Below are positions 17,661-27,570 of a stretch of DNA of 64,000 nucleotides, one piece after another. The stretch spans positions 19,038 through 83,037 of the forward strand of contig JAGBCB010000023.1 in NCBI GenBank assembly GCA_017938145.1, given 5' to 3'. Source of the DNA: Lachnospiraceae bacterium. GTDB lineage: Bacteria > Bacillota > Clostridia > Lachnospirales > Lachnospiraceae. The notes under the pieces are model-generated. The model was not told the origin of the DNA. It worked only from the letters and a program-made list of their open reading frames with translations, and made no database searches. Positions within the stretch are counted from its first letter, which is position 1, and each line of letters begins with the position of its first letter. Position numbers and translations under genes: made by a program.

Positions 17661-18214
17661 CCGACCATTTCCTCCGTGCATCCAAAGCTCTCAAGCTTTT
17701 TAACCAGTTCTTTTACCTTTTCATCAGTCGGCATTGATGCAGGTGCAACTGTATGGCCAGGATCAATCTCAAGAACAGTAAGGATAGACTTCCATACTGC
17801 CAAATTGTTACCTACAATGGTATCAATAAAGCGATTTAGCCTATGCTGATTTTCCTGCGCAGCTTTAATATTTCCTGCTTTAAAATTATCATAAATTGCA
17901 CATGCGGTTTTCGGCATTAAATTATATGTAGTACCGATTGCACCATCCGCTCCCATCACAAGACCGGCAAGCATGCATTCATCCGGACCATTTAAGATAT
18001 TGATGTTTCCATTATTAACAAGCTTCATTTTTTCAAAAACATAATAATTTGGAATTGTAAGCTTGATGCCGGCTACATTATCAATTTTCATAATTTCTTC
18101 CGCAAACCAGATTGGGTCACAAGTCAATACAGGAGTAACATATGCAACTACAGGACTCTTAGAGTTCTGTGCAAGGTATTTGTAGTATTCAATAATCTCA
18201 TCAGGCTTCCCTTC
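17657..18214 (-). pseudogene. NanA/DHDPS-family aldolase, 5' part deleted
   Basis: The frame codes for the C-terminal 185 residues of an aldolase closely related to the intact NanA-like protein at 29484-30359. It aligns from about residue 115 of that protein (EGKPDEIIEYYKYLA against KKEEIANYYGAIT). The Schiff-base lysine is kept (AGIKLTIPN), but the first third, with the GSTxE loop, is missing. No start codon with a ribosome binding site precedes it; the first ATG is at 18127, deeper in the barrel. The frame begins exactly inside the last codons of the truncated DUF2264 gene, which marks a deletion. It is almost certainly inactive as an enzyme, though translation through it may still serve the coupled transporter. 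Confidence 0.85.
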
Positions 18215-19229
18215 TTAAAAACTGCAATAAAGCACCTGAAGAAATTCTCCTTGCTAAACCCGGATCACCTTTACTGTTCTGTAGCAACATATTACCTACA
18301 AATACAGATGTGGTGGCATTACGATAAATACCACTACGTCCCCAAGCTTGTACAAAACCATCTCGGTCAAAAAAATCTGCATATGTTTCCATTAGCTTAT
18401 TAGAGCGTTCCTCAAATTTCTTTGCCAAATATGGCTCATGCTCATAACCGTACCATAAATTCCATATTGGTGCATATAAATTAAACGCCCAACAAGAATA
18501 ATAATCAAAGAAGTGGCCATCTCTATACCAGCCATCTCCGACATAGTAATCCAAAATTGCTTGTGCATGACCTAACATGACATCCTTTTGAATTGGATAT
18601 CCCTCCATATTCAAAAATGCCAGTCCCAACATATTAAACAAATGCCAATTATTTGCTTCTGTAGTAGCATAAGCAAAGCTCGAAATGACAGCGGCTATTT
18701 TGTCTTTCTCATCTTTTGTATAAGTATCCCAGATTGCATTCTTTGTAATCCACAAACAAATAACCAGAGCTCCAATCTCCACTGTTTGTTGATAACATTT
18801 GAGAGGATTTTCATAATTACTCGCTTCCTGCAAGCTTTCATAATCTCCTACATACAACGGGTCCTCTTTCGAACACGAACGAAGAATCAGCTTTTTATAA
18901 TAATCCTTTAACTCAATTCCACAAATACTGATTTGAGGATTATCACGTATTAATGGCGCCGCTATAAACATCGTTCGTGTCAAGCCTTCAAATTTCTCAG
19001 CTTTTTGTTCCGCAATCAATTTAGCTCCAAACGATTCTTTATGTGGATATGTCTTTTCTGTCTCTTGTCGTGGTATCACTAATGCATCGTCACTACTATG
19101 AATATACTGAAAAATTCCGGACAAAATATGTTCTGCCGCTTCTTTCCAACTTTGTCTTGTCATTCCTGTATATGGACTAAGTTCAAAATCAACAGAATTA
19201 AACTTATCTGTAATGAAATCCTTTTCCAT
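18201..19229 (-). pseudogene. DUF2264 protein, 3' end deleted
   Basis: The 342-residue frame matches the alpha/alpha-barrel DUF2264 family (NWHLFNMLGLAFL, DGWYRDGHFFDYYS, AWGRSGIYR). DUF2264 proteins continue well past the GRS..YR block and the following helix; here the frame stops a few codons after LLQFLRRE, where it runs into the inside of an aldolase gene. The family occurs in loci for uronic-acid polysaccharides next to GH88/GH105 and is thought to be a glycoside hydrolase or lyase. Start supported by GAGAGG. The truncated protein could be folded in part, but loss of function is likely. Confidence 0.75.
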
Positions 19230-19259
19230 AATACTACCTCTCTGCTTTATAGCGCCTAC

Positions 19260-20393
19260 CTACTGTTTATGAAACAGATAATCACAGCCTCTACGTTTCA
19301 TCAATGCTTCCATTAAATAGAAGTCTCCATATATTAGTACTTTTTGACACCCGCCGTGGTATAATTCTTTACCATTCTGCAATACTGCCTGTGAATCTTT
19401 TGTGAAATCACAATTTGCATAGGCACCCTTAAAAAGTAAGCAAATTCCTTCCTCCAGCCACTGCTGATCTTCTTCGCTTGCCCATTTTTTTAAATCAATC
19501 ATGCCACAAAGAGCAATTACACCTGCTGAAGAATCCATTTCAGCCGGTTCCTCTGGCTGATCAAAATCAACTGGCGGAATACCAGTCTCTGGCATACGCT
19601 TCAAAAAGTTTTTTGCGACCTTTAAAGCTGTTTCAAAATACTCTTTCTTCTTTGTATAAAAATAAGCCATAGCAAAACCATATATTGCCCAGCCCTGTCC
19701 CCTGGTCCAAGAAGAACCAGAAGCATATCCTTGTCCTGCCGGAAAATCAACTACACTACCATCCTCTGGATTAAACACCACAATATGATGTGAGGAACCG
19801 TCTTCACGAATGAATTCCCGCAGTGCCGTATCTGCATGTGCTTCTGCAATCTGACGAAATCTTGGATCTCCGGTTTCTTCCGAAGCCCAGAAAAGTAACG
19901 GGAGATTCATCATACAATCAATAATTGCATAACCCGTCTTACTTTCTGTAGGATTCAGATACTTAGTTTCATTCCACGCTCTGATATATCTTCCTGCCAA
20001 ATTAAAACGTCCTGCTAACAAAGTAGCTGCATGGATACCCGATACCATCGCCCGGTCACTTCCAGTGATTTCATAATCCGCTACTGTTGTCAATAGATAT
20101 TGGAATCCCACATCATGGTCTAACTGCACAAAATCCGTTAGTCCATAGTCCATATCTTCAGATATAGCCTTTGCTTTTTTCAAAAACTTTTCGTCTTTGC
20201 TAAATTTATAAAGCCACCATTGAATGCCGCCCCAAAATCCACAAAACCAGTGATACTTCCCAGCAGGAGGCGCATTGTATATTCCATCCTTTGTCGTATA
20301 TGGTTTCAGAGAACTAACTTCATCTGTAGCCCAGAAAAGTTTCTCATAAACTTTGCTTAAGAATTCTTCTTCCCATTGTCTCTGATTTTCCAT
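19260..20393 (-). CDS. GH88 unsaturated glucuronyl hydrolase
   Basis: A cytoplasmic 377-residue enzyme of family GH88, which removes delta-4,5-unsaturated uronic acid from the non-reducing end of oligosaccharides produced by polysaccharide lyases. The catalytic aspartates are seen in QLDHDVGF (Asp94 region) and AIIDCMMNL (Asp158); RGQGWAIYGF and EMDSSAG are further family blocks. AAGGAGG decides the start at 20393; upstream in-frame codons lack one. No signal peptide. The presence of this enzyme implies an imported oligosaccharide with an unsaturated uronic end. Confidence 0.92.
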   Translation of the reverse strand: MENQRQWEEEFLSKVYEKLFWATDEVSSLKPYTTKDGIYNAPPAGKYHWFCGFWGGIQWWLYKFSKDEKFLKKAKAISEDMDYGLTDFVQLDHDVGFQYLLTTVADYEITGSDRAMVSGIHAATLLAGRFNLAGRYIRAWNETKYLNPTESKTGYAIIDCMMNLPLLFWASEETGDPRFRQIAEAHADTALREFIREDGSSHHIVVFNPEDGSVVDFPAGQGYASGSSWTRGQGWAIYGFAMAYFYTKKKEYFETALKVAKNFLKRMPETGIPPVDFDQPEEPAEMDSSAGVIALCGMIDLKKWASEEDQQWLEEGICLLFKGAYANCDFTKDSQAVLQNGKELYHGGCQKVLIYGDFYLMEALMKRRGCDYLFHKQ

Positions 20394-20521
20394 TCGCTTT
20401 TCCTCCTTTTCTAAAAACACTATATAAAACTCATTTTTTGTATAGCTCGTATTATTCCATTCTCTTTCTGCTATTAAGCTCAACTCTTAATAACCCATTA
20501 GAGCGAATTTCAAATATCTGA

Positions 20522-20980
20522 TTATTTAAGGCATTCTACTGGAATCTTAAATACTGCTTTTTTAACCCGAGTAGGATTATTATCAACACAAATGCCTGGC
20601 ATATGAGCATCCTCCGGCATCAATAACAACGCTTTTTTAGGATTCATCAAATAAGATTCCTCGATTTCTCCGTTACATGGCACAAAATCGCTTTCCTGAT
20701 TAAACTCACCGGTTTCCATGTTACGGATATCAGAAACATTGATATATTCAATACCCTCTAACAGAATCTGGAGATCAGCATACACCTTATGTGCCTCCCA
20801 TTTACCCTCTCCTAGAAGTCGCGTGGTATATTCTGAAATATTCACAAATATACCGTCTCCATCCACAAGATGCTTTCCATTCTCTATATCAGAACCATTT
20901 TTACTTCTTAGAAAATCCAGACACGCTTTAATTGCCTTATCTTCTTCAGAAATAACATTGTTTAAATCGAATAGTCTCAT
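20522..20980 (-). CDS. YhcH/YjgK/YiaL (DUF386) family protein
   Basis: A cupin-fold protein of 152 residues. Family blocks are GKWEAHKVYADLQIL and PEDAHMPGI, with the two His and the Glu likely to bind a metal. E. coli YhcH (NanQ) belongs to this family and helps sialic acid anomers to be used; EbgC is another member. Presence beside NanA-like aldolases and sialidase-fold proteins fits a role on an ulosonic acid or reducing sugar. Start supported by AAGGGAG. Confidence 0.85.
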   Translation of the reverse strand: MRLFDLNNVISEEDKAIKACLDFLRSKNGSDIENGKHLVDGDGIFVNISEYTTRLLGEGKWEAHKVYADLQILLEGIEYINVSDIRNMETGEFNQESDFVPCNGEIEESYLMNPKKALLLMPEDAHMPGICVDNNPTRVKKAVFKIPVECLK

Positions 20981-21011
20981 ATTGTTTGACTCCCTTCATC
21001 CTTATTTTGCC

Positions 21012-22775
21012 TTATATCACCTGTGTGAGCCATAACGCATTATCACTGCCATATTGCTCACAACCCTTTGGCTGCATCCATTCCGTAACTGTGACCAATG
21101 CCGTATTATCATCTATACTACATGCTCCAAAATTGCCAAGGCGTGCTCCTCGCTCAGGTACCACAACGAATTCACTTGAAGCTATAACACTCAATGTATC
21201 TGTGTTTATCTCTGCAGCATAAAGAGGTGCTCGATGTCGAAATACATGATCATTCGTACCATTTTTTCGAGTATATACAAGATACAACTTACCGCGGAGG
21301 CGTATCCAGTGTGCCTGTGTATTATATGTTGGAAGAATTTCTCCATTATCCCAATGCCAAATCAGAGGTTGTGTAAAATGTAATCCGTTATCATTAACAC
21401 TCACATAACCATGATTGTCACCACGAATCGTTAAATAATATTTTCCTTCATGAACGACAACAGAGCATTCACCAATTCCTCTTTGCTCGTCCGGCACATC
21501 TAATGTATTACTGATTTCTTTCACACACAAACTTTCTCCATCAAAGCTGCATCGCACAATCATTACCTGTGTATGCATTGCTTCACCACTATCTTTTGAT
21601 TGAAAAGTAATCGGAATTAATATGTCTCCGTTATCCAACTCCGCGCATTGACAACAACCACTTCCTGTAGCATAATATGTACTTGTCTCTGGTAGTTGTA
21701 TGTATTGAACCTCTCCAAAACAACCTCTCTCCATATCGTATACAGCATATGGTGTCGGACGCTCAATACGTTCTCGTAATGGTCGATTATTATCCACTTG
21801 ATAACTAGTCAAATGTCCCGTCACCAAAAATTTATTAGTTTTATGATGATACATAGGAGTCATGTCGCAGCATACACTACGTAGATTTTTTTCATCTACT
21901 GTTCGATAAATAGAAGCAAGTGCTTTATCCGGATGAAAGCCACTCCATGTGTGCCCACCGTCTGTGCTGCAATTCACATACAAGCCTCCGAAGCAATCCA
22001 TTCCTGTTACATCCAACTTCTGAGCAGTAATCATTTGCTGTAGTCCATTTACCGCAGCTCTTGCATGAACCCAGCATTCTGTCCCATTATAACCATTTAA
22101 CAAAATATCCGTAGTACACTTTTCCTGTGCTAAGGCTTCTGATGAGGTGACAATATCTACATGTTTTTGTTTACAGTAATCTACCAACTCTGCTAACATC
22201 TGTGCCGTAATATTTGTACCAACCCCAAGATCATGGTCATAAAAAACAAGCCAACTGTCATTCTCTGCCACATAATCTACATAGTTCTTCAGTTCTTCCA
22301 ATGAATGCTTTGTAAGACAAGCTCGATGTAATCGATACTTCTGTACCGGACGTTGCATAACCAACTGTTCCACCGATTCTTCTGCAGAATTTTTATACAC
22401 AGTAAAGGCCGCATCATAATGCTCTCTCAGCAGAGGTATCATACTTTCATGACATTCGGACATTGGTGTAATATATTGCTTGATATGAAACCCTTCCTGT
22501 TCCAACAAATATTTACACGTTGCAATTTCCGTCACCATAACTTCTACCGGTAATGGTGTACTCATTCGAATATGATTCATAGAATGGCTCAGAATTTCCC
22601 AACCATTCTCCTGCATCTCAAGTGCCTGTTCAATGGTAATCCGAGTATTGTTTTTTAAACATGATATTGATAGTGCCAAGCACCCTACTACACCTGCTTT
22701 ACGAAATATATTATAAGCCTGCTCATAGTGCGACATGTGTCCGTCATCAAAGTGAAATGTAATTCTTCCAGACAT
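21012..22775 (-). CDS. fusion of NodB-type deacetylase and sialidase-fold propeller
   Basis: A 587-residue cytoplasmic protein. Residues 1-220 are a NodB-like polysaccharide deacetylase with the metal triad in FDDGH (Asp11) and LSHSMNH (His64, His68). Residues about 235-587 form a sialidase-type beta-propeller with an Asp box (STDGGHTW, about 270-277) and several weaker repeats. No signal peptide is present, unusual for a deacetylase. The arginine triad of true sialidases is not evident, so the propeller may be a lyase or another hydrolase. AGGAG precedes the ATG. The two activities on one chain suggest that a substituent is removed and the neighbouring bond cut on the same imported oligosaccharide. 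Confidence 0.8.
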   Translation of the reverse strand: MSGRITFHFDDGHMSHYEQAYNIFRKAGVVGCLALSISCLKNNTRITIEQALEMQENGWEILSHSMNHIRMSTPLPVEVMVTEIATCKYLLEQEGFHIKQYITPMSECHESMIPLLREHYDAAFTVYKNSAEESVEQLVMQRPVQKYRLHRACLTKHSLEELKNYVDYVAENDSWLVFYDHDLGVGTNITAQMLAELVDYCKQKHVDIVTSSEALAQEKCTTDILLNGYNGTECWVHARAAVNGLQQMITAQKLDVTGMDCFGGLYVNCSTDGGHTWSGFHPDKALASIYRTVDEKNLRSVCCDMTPMYHHKTNKFLVTGHLTSYQVDNNRPLRERIERPTPYAVYDMERGCFGEVQYIQLPETSTYYATGSGCCQCAELDNGDILIPITFQSKDSGEAMHTQVMIVRCSFDGESLCVKEISNTLDVPDEQRGIGECSVVVHEGKYYLTIRGDNHGYVSVNDNGLHFTQPLIWHWDNGEILPTYNTQAHWIRLRGKLYLVYTRKNGTNDHVFRHRAPLYAAEINTDTLSVIASSEFVVVPERGARLGNFGACSIDDNTALVTVTEWMQPKGCEQYGSDNALWLTQVI

Positions 22776-22908
22776 ATTATTCTCCTATAATCTTCTTAAA
22801 TTCCGCCACCCATATGCCTTTACACACACAGGTGGCAAAACATCTCGCAAAAATCAATCAGCAAAGAACGTTTCTTACGTTTCACATTTTGCTTTTCACC
22901 TCATAATT

Positions 22909-24318
22909 TCATTTTCTGAAATTATGAATACGGTGGAATGTTTGATGGTTACTGTTATGCGAAGAATCCGCATTACAAAAAGCAGTTCGACTAAGAAACA
23001 TAATATCGTCTCCATCAATCTCGAAATCAAAATATTGCATTGCATACTTTTGATAGTCATAATCACGGAAGTCATAAACAATATGATCCAATATCCATTC
23101 CTTTAAATCTGTGCTATACATTAATGCGCAAACATTTCTACCTACTCGAACACCCTCCGGCATATAATTACAAAGCATGTAATATCGACCACTGACCGAA
23201 TCAAATTTAACTGGAAATTTGGAATCTTTAATAGGTACATCAATTATGCGTCCATTTTTCAGTTCACCCCAAGGATCTTCTGGGTCATATTCTAAAATCA
23301 AAGGCTTTCCTCTTCCATAACGATGAAGAATCCAAACATCGCCATTAGGAGCAACAACCGGACTTCCTTCGATTCCGCCAATGGTAAACTTGAATGCATC
23401 CGCATCTCCTGTAATTCCACCATTTACTATATTCTGAATTTCTTTATGTTCTCTGCAATCCCACCATTTCGTAATTGCCCAATTGTTTGCATCTAAAAGA
23501 TCACTACCTTCTTTTGCAGACAAAACAGCATCGTAAAATACATTCTTATGCCATCCTCCATACTGAACATCAGTAATAAGTCGTCCTTTATAGTGCAATA
23601 CCGGCATCGGAGTATGATGCACTCCTCCCCTACCGGAACAACTACCACGTAGCAATACTGTTGGCATACCCCAAGTATACCCTTCATCATCAGAACATCC
23701 GATCAACAAATCACCGTATGTACAAGATACACCCAGACAATATAGCTTCCCGTTATCTACGAATAACTTTCCCCATCTACACGGGAACAGTTCGCAGAGA
23801 TAGTGCCAGGTCTCACCATTATCATCGGAGTAATAAAGTATTTCTAGATTTTCTCCATACTCTGCCGATTTATGTACTCCCATAGCAGATACCAGCCGGC
23901 CTGATGGAAGTTTTGCTAAAGAAGGTGAATCAAGGTATGTTCCAGCAAAATCATAGGTGGTGTCCTCCGGATGGAGATAATTAATCACCTTGCCAGGCAC
24001 AAACCCTGTTCGTACAAGTCGAATGTTACTACATATGGAAGGATCCTGAGTCCGCGCTATGAATAATTCATAATCAGTATCAGAAGGGATGTCTTCAATA
24101 GTAATTGTACCTCCACTTGTTGGCACTTTCTTATACTCCTCAGTATCTCTTACGCGCCAAAACAGCATGTGTTCTGTTTCCGAAGCACCATTATCAATGT
24201 AATCTACAGTAAAGCTATTTTCATCATGAGATAAACGACAGATGTATGGTCTCTCGGCACGCTCCAGATTACTCAGCTCTGCATAGGGATGATAACTCCA
24301 TGTTGTTGTAAAATTCAT
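22909..24318 (-). CDS. sialidase-fold (BNR/Asp-box) protein with N-terminal beta domain
   Basis: A 469-residue cytoplasmic protein. A short N-terminal FN3-like domain (about 1-105) is followed by a propeller with two clear Asp boxes, SDDNGETW (near 165) and SDDEGYTW (near 212), and the blocks GSPVVAPNGDVWILHRYGRG and KFPVKFDSVSGRYYML typical of exo-sialidase-like proteins of unknown specificity. No signal peptide, so it acts on imported material. Related folds include sialidases and the rhamnose-glucuronate lyase family, whose products are the substrate of GH88. Activity is undecided. Confidence 0.75.
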   Translation of the reverse strand: MNFTTTWSYHPYAELSNLERAERPYICRLSHDENSFTVDYIDNGASETEHMLFWRVRDTEEYKKVPTSGGTITIEDIPSDTDYELFIARTQDPSICSNIRLVRTGFVPGKVINYLHPEDTTYDFAGTYLDSPSLAKLPSGRLVSAMGVHKSAEYGENLEILYYSDDNGETWHYLCELFPCRWGKLFVDNGKLYCLGVSCTYGDLLIGCSDDEGYTWGMPTVLLRGSCSGRGGVHHTPMPVLHYKGRLITDVQYGGWHKNVFYDAVLSAKEGSDLLDANNWAITKWWDCREHKEIQNIVNGGITGDADAFKFTIGGIEGSPVVAPNGDVWILHRYGRGKPLILEYDPEDPWGELKNGRIIDVPIKDSKFPVKFDSVSGRYYMLCNYMPEGVRVGRNVCALMYSTDLKEWILDHIVYDFRDYDYQKYAMQYFDFEIDGDDIMFLSRTAFCNADSSHNSNHQTFHRIHNFRK

Positions 24319-24347
24319 TCTTTAATCCTCTCTCCTATCTTATTGAC

Positions 24348-25706
24348 CTACAGATTATCTCCATTACTTTCAATTACCTGTTTATACCAGTAAAAAGAAT
24401 CTTTCGGAATACGTTCAAATGTATTATAATCCACATAAATCAATCCAAAACGAGGATCGTATCCACGTATCCACTCCATATTGTCAAGTAATGACCATAC
24501 AAAATATCCTCTTACATCGACTCCATCATCCACAGCTTTTCTTAATTTTAATAAGTACCGATTGATAAAGTCTATTCGGTTAGGGTCATGTACCTTTCCG
24601 TCTAAGGATACTGTATCATGGCAACACATTCCGTTCTCTGTAATCATTATTGGTGTTTTATATCGCTCATACAAAAATTTTGGTCCCCAATACATAACAT
24701 CCGGATTTACATACCAACCAGGAATTAGTTGTCTTGCTTGTCCCGGTCCAGTCCAATTAGCCTGAGCCTCTGTTACTCCATTTTCAACATGTACGGCTAT
24801 GCCGTTATATAAATTCTGACCATAAAAATCTAATGGTTGATGAATTATTTTCAAATCTTCTTCATAATTTGATGGTAAATACTGTTCAAACAATTCTAAA
24901 CCATCCTTTGGATAATGTCCAAGCATAACAGGATCGCTCCACCAAGAGACACTGTCTGCCCAACGTTGCGGTGTTACCGCAAAATATTTTTCATATACGG
25001 CTTTTATATCTTCTTCAGATTCTGTTTTTGGAAAAAACACACGACCACAAGGTGAATAACCGACCTTAGCATCTGGTACAATTTCACGGATAGCTTTTAC
25101 CGCTAAACCATGCGCTTTCATAACATTATGCATCATTGGTATAGTCACCTCTAAGCCTAATTGTTTACCAGGAGTATGGCGACCAACCACATAACCTAAA
25201 TTCAAAAAACACTGTGGTTCATTGAAAGTAATAAAGTTTTTTACTCTATCTCCAAGACGTTCTGCAATAACTCTTGTAAATTCTTCAAACCAATATGGGC
25301 TTTCCTGATTTGCCCATGAACCTTTTTCTTCCAAAGCCAACGGATAATCCCAATGAAAAAGTGTTACATATGGCTCAATTCCATTCTTCAGCAATTCATC
25401 TACAAGATCACTATAAAATTTTATACCCTTTTCATTTACTTTCCCAATACCGTCTGGTAATACTCTACTCCATGAAATAGAAAACCGATAAGCGTTTAAT
25501 CCCATTTCAGCCATTAGTGTAACATCTTCTTTATATCGATGATAATGATCACATGCAAATTCTCCGGTTTCACCGTTTTCAATTCTTCCTTCTTCACGAC
25601 AAAAAGCGTCCCAGATAGAATCTTTCTTTCCGTCCTCTGAAATTGCTCCTTCGATTTGATATGAGGCAGTTGCCGTTCCCCATTTAAAATCTTTTGTAAA
25701 ACCCAT
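24348..25706 (-). CDS. GH1 family beta-glycosidase
   Basis: A cytoplasmic 452-residue family GH1 enzyme of normal length. The acid/base is in TFNEPQ (Glu163) and the nucleophile in ITENG (Glu357); the N-terminal FKWGTATASYQIEGA block is also typical. It lacks the phosphate-binding signs of 6-phospho-glycosidases that I can judge, which fits an ABC rather than PTS supply. AAAGGAG decides the start at 25706. It follows the binding-protein gene after a stem-loop. Confidence 0.93.
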   Translation of the reverse strand: MGFTKDFKWGTATASYQIEGAISEDGKKDSIWDAFCREEGRIENGETGEFACDHYHRYKEDVTLMAEMGLNAYRFSISWSRVLPDGIGKVNEKGIKFYSDLVDELLKNGIEPYVTLFHWDYPLALEEKGSWANQESPYWFEEFTRVIAERLGDRVKNFITFNEPQCFLNLGYVVGRHTPGKQLGLEVTIPMMHNVMKAHGLAVKAIREIVPDAKVGYSPCGRVFFPKTESEEDIKAVYEKYFAVTPQRWADSVSWWSDPVMLGHYPKDGLELFEQYLPSNYEEDLKIIHQPLDFYGQNLYNGIAVHVENGVTEAQANWTGPGQARQLIPGWYVNPDVMYWGPKFLYERYKTPIMITENGMCCHDTVSLDGKVHDPNRIDFINRYLLKLRKAVDDGVDVRGYFVWSLLDNMEWIRGYDPRFGLIYVDYNTFERIPKDSFYWYKQVIESNGDNL

Positions 25707-25741
25707 TGTATCTCCTTTCATTAACTCGACTCAAGCATAAA

Positions 25742-25782
25742 TAGGGTGAGTGCATGACGCACCTTGTCACTCACTCACCCTA
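25742..25782 (-). repeat. stem-loop between binding-protein and GH1 genes
   Basis: A perfect 11-bp inverted repeat (25742-25752 with 25772-25782), without a good T-tract on the minus strand. Such stems after a binding-protein gene often protect the upstream message or partly stop transcription, giving more binding protein than enzyme. Confidence 0.65.
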
Positions 25783-25825
25783 CACATTATTTAGCTTTCA
25801 AAAACACATCAGTTACTTAACTAAA

Positions 25826-27529
25826 CTATTTTACATTCTTAAGAGCCTCGTTGAAAACATCATAAGAATTCTGGAGAATTTTAATATATTCCTCTAATCC
25901 CATTGCATTTAAGCTCTTGATATACTTATCCCATTCTTTATCGATATCGGACACACCTGCTACCCAGTTTGCCTTGTACATTTTTACTGTAGTAGAAATA
26001 TCAGTACGTAAAACACCTAAACGTGAAGCATTTTCTTCAGACATATATGGACGTGGCCAGAACTCATCTGACATTACATTCTTATAATCTTCATAGTTTT
26101 CTTGTAAGGTTAAGTTATTTCCGCTAATCTGAATACGTTCTGCATAGTCCTTTGCTGTGTATGCACTAGGTATATTACCAGGAATTCTGCTGAAAACTTT
26201 CTTTAACATCTCTGTTTTTTCATCACCGGATAATTTAGTGCTGTTCTGAATAACCTTTCCTTCTGCATTATATTCCCAGTTATCTCCCTCTTCACCAAAT
26301 GCAAGCTGAATAGTATTTTCAAAGGAATAGAATAAATCAATCCAATGAGCAAGAATTTTCTTGTTTTCACAATTGCTTAAAATAGAAAAGTTACCCTTAC
26401 CACCTAAATAACCTGCATTACGTAACCATTCTGCTTCATAACCTTCTGCTGCAATTGGTTTAACTCGAACATACTGATCCTTAAAAGTAGATGGTGGCGT
26501 TTTAGTAAAAACTACACCAACGGTAGAAACGCCGGAACCATCATCTAATTTAGCAGAAAAGCTCTGCTTTGTTGCAGTAAAACACTCAGACCAAATGAGA
26601 CCTTCTTTGTACCATTTATTCAATGTCTTGATTGCAGTTTTATATGTTTCTGTTACTGGTACAAATTCTACTACACCATTTTCGATATCAACATAATGAT
26701 CCTTTGCAGAATCCTTTGTTGCAATTCCCCACATGCTAAGAAGAGCTTCCATATGAGAGAAGTCGTGTCCGTCCATGAAAATCAGCGGAACTTCATCATC
26801 AGTTTTACCATTTCCATTACAGTCACTATCACGGAATGCAATAAGTACTTTTTCTAACTCTTCTACTGTAGTTGGAACAGGCATATTCACTGCTTTCAAC
26901 CATTCCTGATTAATCCAGATTGGATTTTCAAGGAAATTACCATCTAACTTATTAATATTTGGTAAAGCATAAACATGTCCATCCGGAGTAGTAATAGACG
27001 CCAGATACTTTGCATCTTCATTCACTACACGTTCAGTAAAATTAGGCATAAGTTCCGGATTACTAATATACTCATCTAACGCTGCAATATGACCAGCAGA
27101 TGCCATATTAATAAGTTCTGTTTCAGAAACCCATCTGCCCAGGATTGCATCGCCTGCTGAGCCCGCAATTAAGAGATTATTAAGGCTGCTTACTGCCACA
27201 TCTTTAGTTAATGCGGTCCATTTGATTTTTACATTAGTCATCTTATACAGTTCTTCCATAAACGGAACTGCTGCTACTGCTGCTTCAATATCACCATCAT
27301 ATGCAACCATGATTTCAAATGTTACTTCTTTCTCTAATGGGAATACGACTTTAGAAGCAGTTTCTGTTCCTTCATCACCCTTATTTCCAGGTTCAGTTGT
27401 TCCTGTGTTTCCTGTGTTTCCTGTGTTTTCTGAATCATTCTTCTCAGATGGCGCACAAGCAACCATGCTTAAAGCCATGATTCCTGCTAACAGAATAGCC
27501 ATCCATCTCTTGAATCTGTTCTTTTTCAT
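25826..27529 (-). CDS. sugar ABC importer binding lipoprotein (LplA type)
   Basis: An extracellular solute-binding lipoprotein of 567 residues with lipobox LSMVAC and an Asn/Gly/Thr-rich linker. Length and pattern are those of LplA/YtcQ-type proteins that bind oligosaccharides and work with LplB/LplC permeases. AGGAGG decides the start at 27529. Stem-loops flank the gene on both sides. Confidence 0.9.
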   Translation of the reverse strand: MKKNRFKRWMAILLAGIMALSMVACAPSEKNDSENTGNTGNTGTTEPGNKGDEGTETASKVVFPLEKEVTFEIMVAYDGDIEAAVAAVPFMEELYKMTNVKIKWTALTKDVAVSSLNNLLIAGSAGDAILGRWVSETELINMASAGHIAALDEYISNPELMPNFTERVVNEDAKYLASITTPDGHVYALPNINKLDGNFLENPIWINQEWLKAVNMPVPTTVEELEKVLIAFRDSDCNGNGKTDDEVPLIFMDGHDFSHMEALLSMWGIATKDSAKDHYVDIENGVVEFVPVTETYKTAIKTLNKWYKEGLIWSECFTATKQSFSAKLDDGSGVSTVGVVFTKTPPSTFKDQYVRVKPIAAEGYEAEWLRNAGYLGGKGNFSILSNCENKKILAHWIDLFYSFENTIQLAFGEEGDNWEYNAEGKVIQNSTKLSGDEKTEMLKKVFSRIPGNIPSAYTAKDYAERIQISGNNLTLQENYEDYKNVMSDEFWPRPYMSEENASRLGVLRTDISTTVKMYKANWVAGVSDIDKEWDKYIKSLNAMGLEEYIKILQNSYDVFNEALKNVK

Positions 27530-27570
27530 AAAATACCTCCTAAATATGAAATATAAATAATATATCCTCA

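Noticed and set aside
18201-19229. DUF2264 gene as a naturally short, intact protein
   Set aside because: The frame stops directly where the inside of an aldolase begins, and the family's C-terminal blocks are missing.
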